A stretch of 64,000 bases of DNA from Bacteroides stercoris ATCC 43183 (GTDB lineage Bacteria; Bacteroidota; Bacteroidia; Bacteroidales; Bacteroidaceae): assembly GCF_025147325.1 (NCBI RefSeq), contig NZ_CP102262.1, positions 3,472,001 to 3,536,000 on the forward strand. Direction: 5' to 3'. Position numbers and translations under genes: made by a program. Positions 61,045 to 64,000 of this stretch are shown here, one piece after another (position 1 is the stretch's first letter; each line of letters opens with the position of its first letter). Under the pieces are notes generated by a model. The model ran no database searches. It was given only the letters and a program-made list of their open reading frames with translations, and was not told the DNA's origin.

Positions 61045-61335
61045 ATGAACGATAAGATAAAGATAAACCTGCAAATGGCAGGAGCAGCCTATCCCCTCAC
61101 CATCAACCGTGAGGACGAGGAAATAGTAAGGGAAGCTGCCAAGCAGGTAAATATCCGGATTAATGCGTATCGGGAGCATTATCAGAACATCTCTTCAGAG
61201 AGGATTATAGCTATGGTGGCTTATCAATTTGCTTTGGAGACCCTTCAGTTGAAAGACCGTAATGATACTGAGCCCTATACAGCCAAGATAAAAGAACTGA
61301 CGGAAGTATTGGAAGCTTATTTCAGGGAAGAGTAA
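61045..61335 (+). CDS. zapA: Cell division protein ZapA
   Basis: This 96-residue protein has the ZapA fold: an N-terminal NLQMAGAAYPLTINREDEEI strand region, then VREAAKQVNIRINAYREHYQ and a C-terminal coiled coil. It would bundle FtsZ filaments. It lies 14 bp after the coiled-coil gene and is followed by a hairpin. Confidence 0.8.
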   Translation: MNDKIKINLQMAGAAYPLTINREDEEIVREAAKQVNIRINAYREHYQNISSERIIAMVAYQFALETLQLKDRNDTEPYTAKIKELTEVLEAYFREE

Positions 61336-61380
61336 GAAAACGATTTTCTGTCCGTTTTTTATGAAAGAAATAACGTCGCG

Positions 61381-61433
61381 CACTGTACAAAAGTTTTGTC
61401 CTGCAACGGATAGGCTTTTATGCAGTGTTTTTT
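61381..61433 (+). terminator. Hairpin with U-tract after zapA
   Basis: CACTGTACAAAAG (61381-61393) and CTTTTATGCAGTG (61415-61427) pair except for three central bases, followed by TTTTTT. A terminator is the simple reading; a small processed RNA from the zapA 3' region is possible. Confidence 0.6.
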
Positions 61434-61464
61434 ATTTATATACTTTAAAAAACAAATTAATAAA

Positions 61465-63003
61465 ATGACAGTAGTTACAATAGTAGTATCCATTGCCTGT
61501 TTCATCGTTGGCGGATTTGCTTCGTACATGTTCTTCAAGCATGGATTGAAGTCCAAATACGACAGCATCCTCAAAGAAGCCGAGACCGAAGCAGAAGTGA
61601 TTAAAAAGAACAAGTTGCTTGAAGTAAAGGAAAAATTCCTGAACAAGAAAGCCGATTTGGAGAAAGAAGTATCGCTCCGTAACCAAAAGATACAGCAAGC
61701 GGAAAACAAGTTGAAACAACGCGAACTGGTGCTGAACCAACGCCAGGAGGAAATCCAACGCAAAAAACTGGAAGCAGAAGCGGTAAAAGAGAACCTGGAA
61801 GCCCAATTGGCCATCGTTGACAAGAAGAAAGAGGAACTGGAGCACATGCAACGCCAGGAAATCGAGAAACTGGAAGCCATCTCAGGACTTTCTGCCGAAG
61901 AGGCCAAAGAGCGTATGGTAGAATCCTTGAAGGAAGAAGCCAAGACACAGGCGCAATCCTATATCAATGATATTATGGATGATGCCAAACTGACAGCAAG
62001 TAAAGAAGCCAAACGTATCGTCATACAGTCTATCCAGCGTGTGGCAACAGAAACCGCCATTGAAAATTCCGTTACTGTATTCCACATCGAATCGGACGAA
62101 ATCAAAGGACGTATCATCGGTCGTGAAGGACGCAATATCCGTGCGCTGGAAGCAGCTACCGGTGTGGAAATCGTTGTGGATGACACTCCGGAAGCTATCG
62201 TATTATCAGCTTTCGACCCTGTTCGCCGCGAAATTGCCCGTCTGGCGCTGCACCAGCTGGTAACAGACGGACGTATCCACCCGGCACGTATCGAGGAAGT
62301 AGTAGCCAAAGTACGCAAGCAAGTGGAAGAAGAAATCATCGAAACCGGTAAACGCACCACCATAGACCTGGGTATCCATGGCCTGCATCCCGAACTTATC
62401 CGTATCATCGGTAAGATGAAATACCGCTCTTCCTACGGTCAGAACCTGTTGCAACATGCCCGCGAAACAGCCAATCTCTGTGCTGTGATGGCATCCGAAC
62501 TTGGTTTGAATCCCAAGAAGGCAAAACGTGCCGGATTGCTGCACGACATCGGTAAAGTGCCCGATGAAGAACCGGAATTGCCGCACGCACTCTACGGTAT
62601 GAAACTGGCGGAGAAATTCAAGGAAAAACCGGATATCTGCAATGCCATCGGCGCTCACCATGACGAAGTGGAGATGACCAGCCTGCTGGCTCCCATCGTA
62701 CAAGTATGCGATGCCATCTCCGGAGCACGTCCGGGAGCACGCCGCGAAATCGTAGAGGCTTACATCAAACGCTTGAACGACCTCGAACAACTGGCTATGT
62801 CCTATCCGGGCGTAACGAAGACATATGCTATCCAGGCAGGACGCGAGTTGCGCGTAATCGTCGGTGCAGACAAGATTGACGATAAGGCAACGGAAAACCT
62901 TTCCGGCGAAATAGCCAAGAAGATACAGGATGAAATGACCTATCCCGGACAGGTAAAGATTACTGTTATCCGCGAAACGCGTGCAGTAAGCTACGCTAAG
63001 TAA
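61465..63003 (+). CDS. rny: Ribonuclease Y
   Basis: This 512-residue endoribonuclease starts [20 protein letters not shown] (one transmembrane helix), then a long coiled coil (about 25-190), a KH domain with [20 protein letters not shown] (about 211-230), and an HD domain with [13 protein letters not shown] (about 358-370). It initiates mRNA decay at the membrane. Start 61465 is preferred over 61420, which would precede the membrane segment. Confidence 0.95.
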   Translation: MTVVTIVVSIACFIVGGFASYMFFKHGLKSKYDSILKEAETEAEVIKKNKLLEVKEKFLNKKADLEKEVSLRNQKIQQAENKLKQRELVLNQRQEEIQRKKLEAEAVKENLEAQLAIVDKKKEELEHMQRQEIEKLEAISGLSAEEAKERMVESLKEEAKTQAQSYINDIMDDAKLTASKEAKRIVIQSIQRVATETAIENSVTVFHIESDEIKGRIIGREGRNIRALEAATGVEIVVDDTPEAIVLSAFDPVRREIARLALHQLVTDGRIHPARIEEVVAKVRKQVEEEIIETGKRTTIDLGIHGLHPELIRIIGKMKYRSSYGQNLLQHARETANLCAVMASELGLNPKKAKRAGLLHDIGKVPDEEPELPHALYGMKLAEKFKEKPDICNAIGAHHDEVEMTSLLAPIVQVCDAISGARPGARREIVEAYIKRLNDLEQLAMSYPGVTKTYAIQAGRELRVIVGADKIDDKATENLSGEIAKKIQDEMTYPGQVKITVIRETRAVSYAK

Positions 63004-63025
63004 ACAAGAGAATCAAAACCATAAG

Positions 63026-63060
63026 AGGAGCGTTGGTATCGGACCTTCGCTCCTTTTTTT
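63026..63060 (+). terminator. Rho-independent terminator of rny
   Basis: AGGAGCG (63026-63032) pairs with CGCTCCT (63048-63054), followed by TTTTTT. Confidence 0.8.
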
Positions 63061-63127
63061 ATTTTATATTGTTCCGGAGTTTGCGGAGTTTTCTTATTTT
63101 TGCCGGTATAACGCAAAAACCAAAGCC

Positions 63128-63877
63128 ATGAAGGAGTATTTATTTGAAGTCTGCGCAAACTCCGTAGAGAGTTGCATCGCCGCCCAAGCCGGCGGAGCCA
63201 ATCGGGTAGAATTGTGCGCCGGAATACCCGAAGGGGGAACAACCCCTTCCTACGGTGATATTGTCATAGCGAGAGAAGTCTTGCAAAACACCAGGTTGCA
63301 CGTCATTATCCGCCCCCGCAGCGGTGATTTCCTGTATTCCCCTATCGAGCAACGTATCATGCTAAAGGACATAGACAATGCCCGCCGTTTAGGGGCAGAC
63401 GGTATTGTTTTAGGCTGTCTGACGGCAGATGGTGAAGTGGATATTCCTCTAATGAAGCAGTTTATGGAAGCTGCCCAAGACATATCGGTAACTTTCCACC
63501 GGGCTTTCGATGTTTGCCGCAATCCGCAAAAGGCATTGGAAGATATTATCAGCCTCGGCTGTGACCGTATCCTGACTTCCGGTCAGCAACCCACCGCCGA
63601 AGCGGGCATTCCTCTATTGAAAGAACTCCAGTTGCAAGCAGCAGGACGCATTACCTTACTCGCCGGTTGCGGAGTAAATGAGAGCAACATCGCACGGATT
63701 GCCCGTGAAACGGGTATCCACGAATTTCATTTCTCTGCAAGGGAAACCGTAGCAAGCCGTATGCAATACCGCAAAGAACGGGTACCGATGGGGGCAACCG
63801 TACAAATCAATGAATTTGAACGGAATGTGACAACCCAAGAAAGAGTAAAAGCCACAATCGCCCAAATAACCGAATGA
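63128..63877 (+). CDS. cutC: CutC family protein
   Basis: This 249-residue TIM-barrel protein begins MKEYLFEVCANSVESCIAAQ. Characteristic segments are ANRVELCAGIPEGGTTPSYG, VIIRPRSGDFLYS, DGIVLGCLTADGEVD and ILTSGQQPTAEAGIPLLKEL. CutC was linked to copper homeostasis, but a different metabolic role has been suggested, so the function is uncertain. Confidence 0.85.
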   Translation: MKEYLFEVCANSVESCIAAQAGGANRVELCAGIPEGGTTPSYGDIVIAREVLQNTRLHVIIRPRSGDFLYSPIEQRIMLKDIDNARRLGADGIVLGCLTADGEVDIPLMKQFMEAAQDISVTFHRAFDVCRNPQKALEDIISLGCDRILTSGQQPTAEAGIPLLKELQLQAAGRITLLAGCGVNESNIARIARETGIHEFHFSARETVASRMQYRKERVPMGATVQINEFERNVTTQERVKATIAQITE

Positions 63878-64000
63878 GATAGTACCAGAATCCGGATAGA
63901 ATATGTGTCAAAACTAAAATCCGCTTACTATTTGTTTCTTTATTTAGGCACGGATTACGCGGAAAACACGGATTTCACAGAAAAAGAATAAAGAAAATCT

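Overview
The window reads as a Bacteroides (order Bacteroidales) chromosome. Many genes are preceded by the Bacteroidetes -7 box TAnnTTTG instead of a sigma70 -10, Shine-Dalgarno sequences are mostly absent, and the protein set is typical of the genus (DUF6078, DUF6371, DUF3987, NBU-type mobilization genes, a KamA-like radical SAM protein, a GH28 enzyme, a futalosine-pathway nucleosidase).

Layout. 1-2.75 kb holds small genes of a mobile or accessory element: a minus-strand pair, an XRE regulator with two operator-like palindromes, and six or seven tiny plus-strand ORFs. 2.75-3.68 kb is a non-coding, repeat-rich stretch with a strong terminator and clusters of TTGAC repeats. 3.68-26.4 kb looks like one mobilizable element loaded with anti-phage cargo. 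It carries a multi-HTH protein, a tyrosine integrase, a RhuM-like fragment, a membrane protein, a retron-type reverse transcriptase with a small basic partner protein, an AlpA-like HTH protein, a DUF3987 replication protein broken by a stop codon, a DUF6371 primase-like protein, an oriT-like hairpin, MobC, the MobA relaxase and a hypothetical gene. Next comes a phase-variable type I restriction-modification locus on the minus strand: XRE regulator, hsdR, hsdM, RhuM, hsdS, DUF2971, plus two silent hsdS half-genes and their own tyrosine recombinase. Diverging from the restriction operon is a minimal CBASS-like operon (SMODS nucleotidyltransferase, SLATT two-TM effector) followed by a calcineurin-like phosphoesterase.

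26.4-30.9 kb is AT-rich and decayed: an intact inositol monophosphatase gene, then fragments of tfoX, a hipA/DUF7281 chimera, hipB and another phosphoesterase. A DUF262/DUF1524 (GmrSD-like) gene at 30.9-33.0 kb is a further candidate defence gene.

From 33 kb onward the window is ordinary core chromosome: SpoU methyltransferase, zinc alcohol dehydrogenase, pseudouridine synthase, acetyltransferases, GH28, endonuclease IV, alkyltransferase, MaoC-like protein, PAS histidine kinase, YjbQ, SDR, lytic transglycosylase, a TIGR03915/TIGR03916 DNA-repair pair, a histone H1-like protein, KamA-like protein, UDG-like protein, tRNA-Trp, queE/queD, mqnB, zapA, rny and cutC. One IS110/IS1111-type insertion sequence sits at 44.38-45.84 kb.

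How it works together. The mobilization and replication genes would move the element with helper conjugation. The retron, type I system and CBASS form a layered defence cargo. The restriction specificity can be reshuffled by inversion at four identical 16-bp sites that alternate in orientation. The restriction regulator and the CBASS share one 91-bp divergent promoter region, which suggests possible co-regulation.
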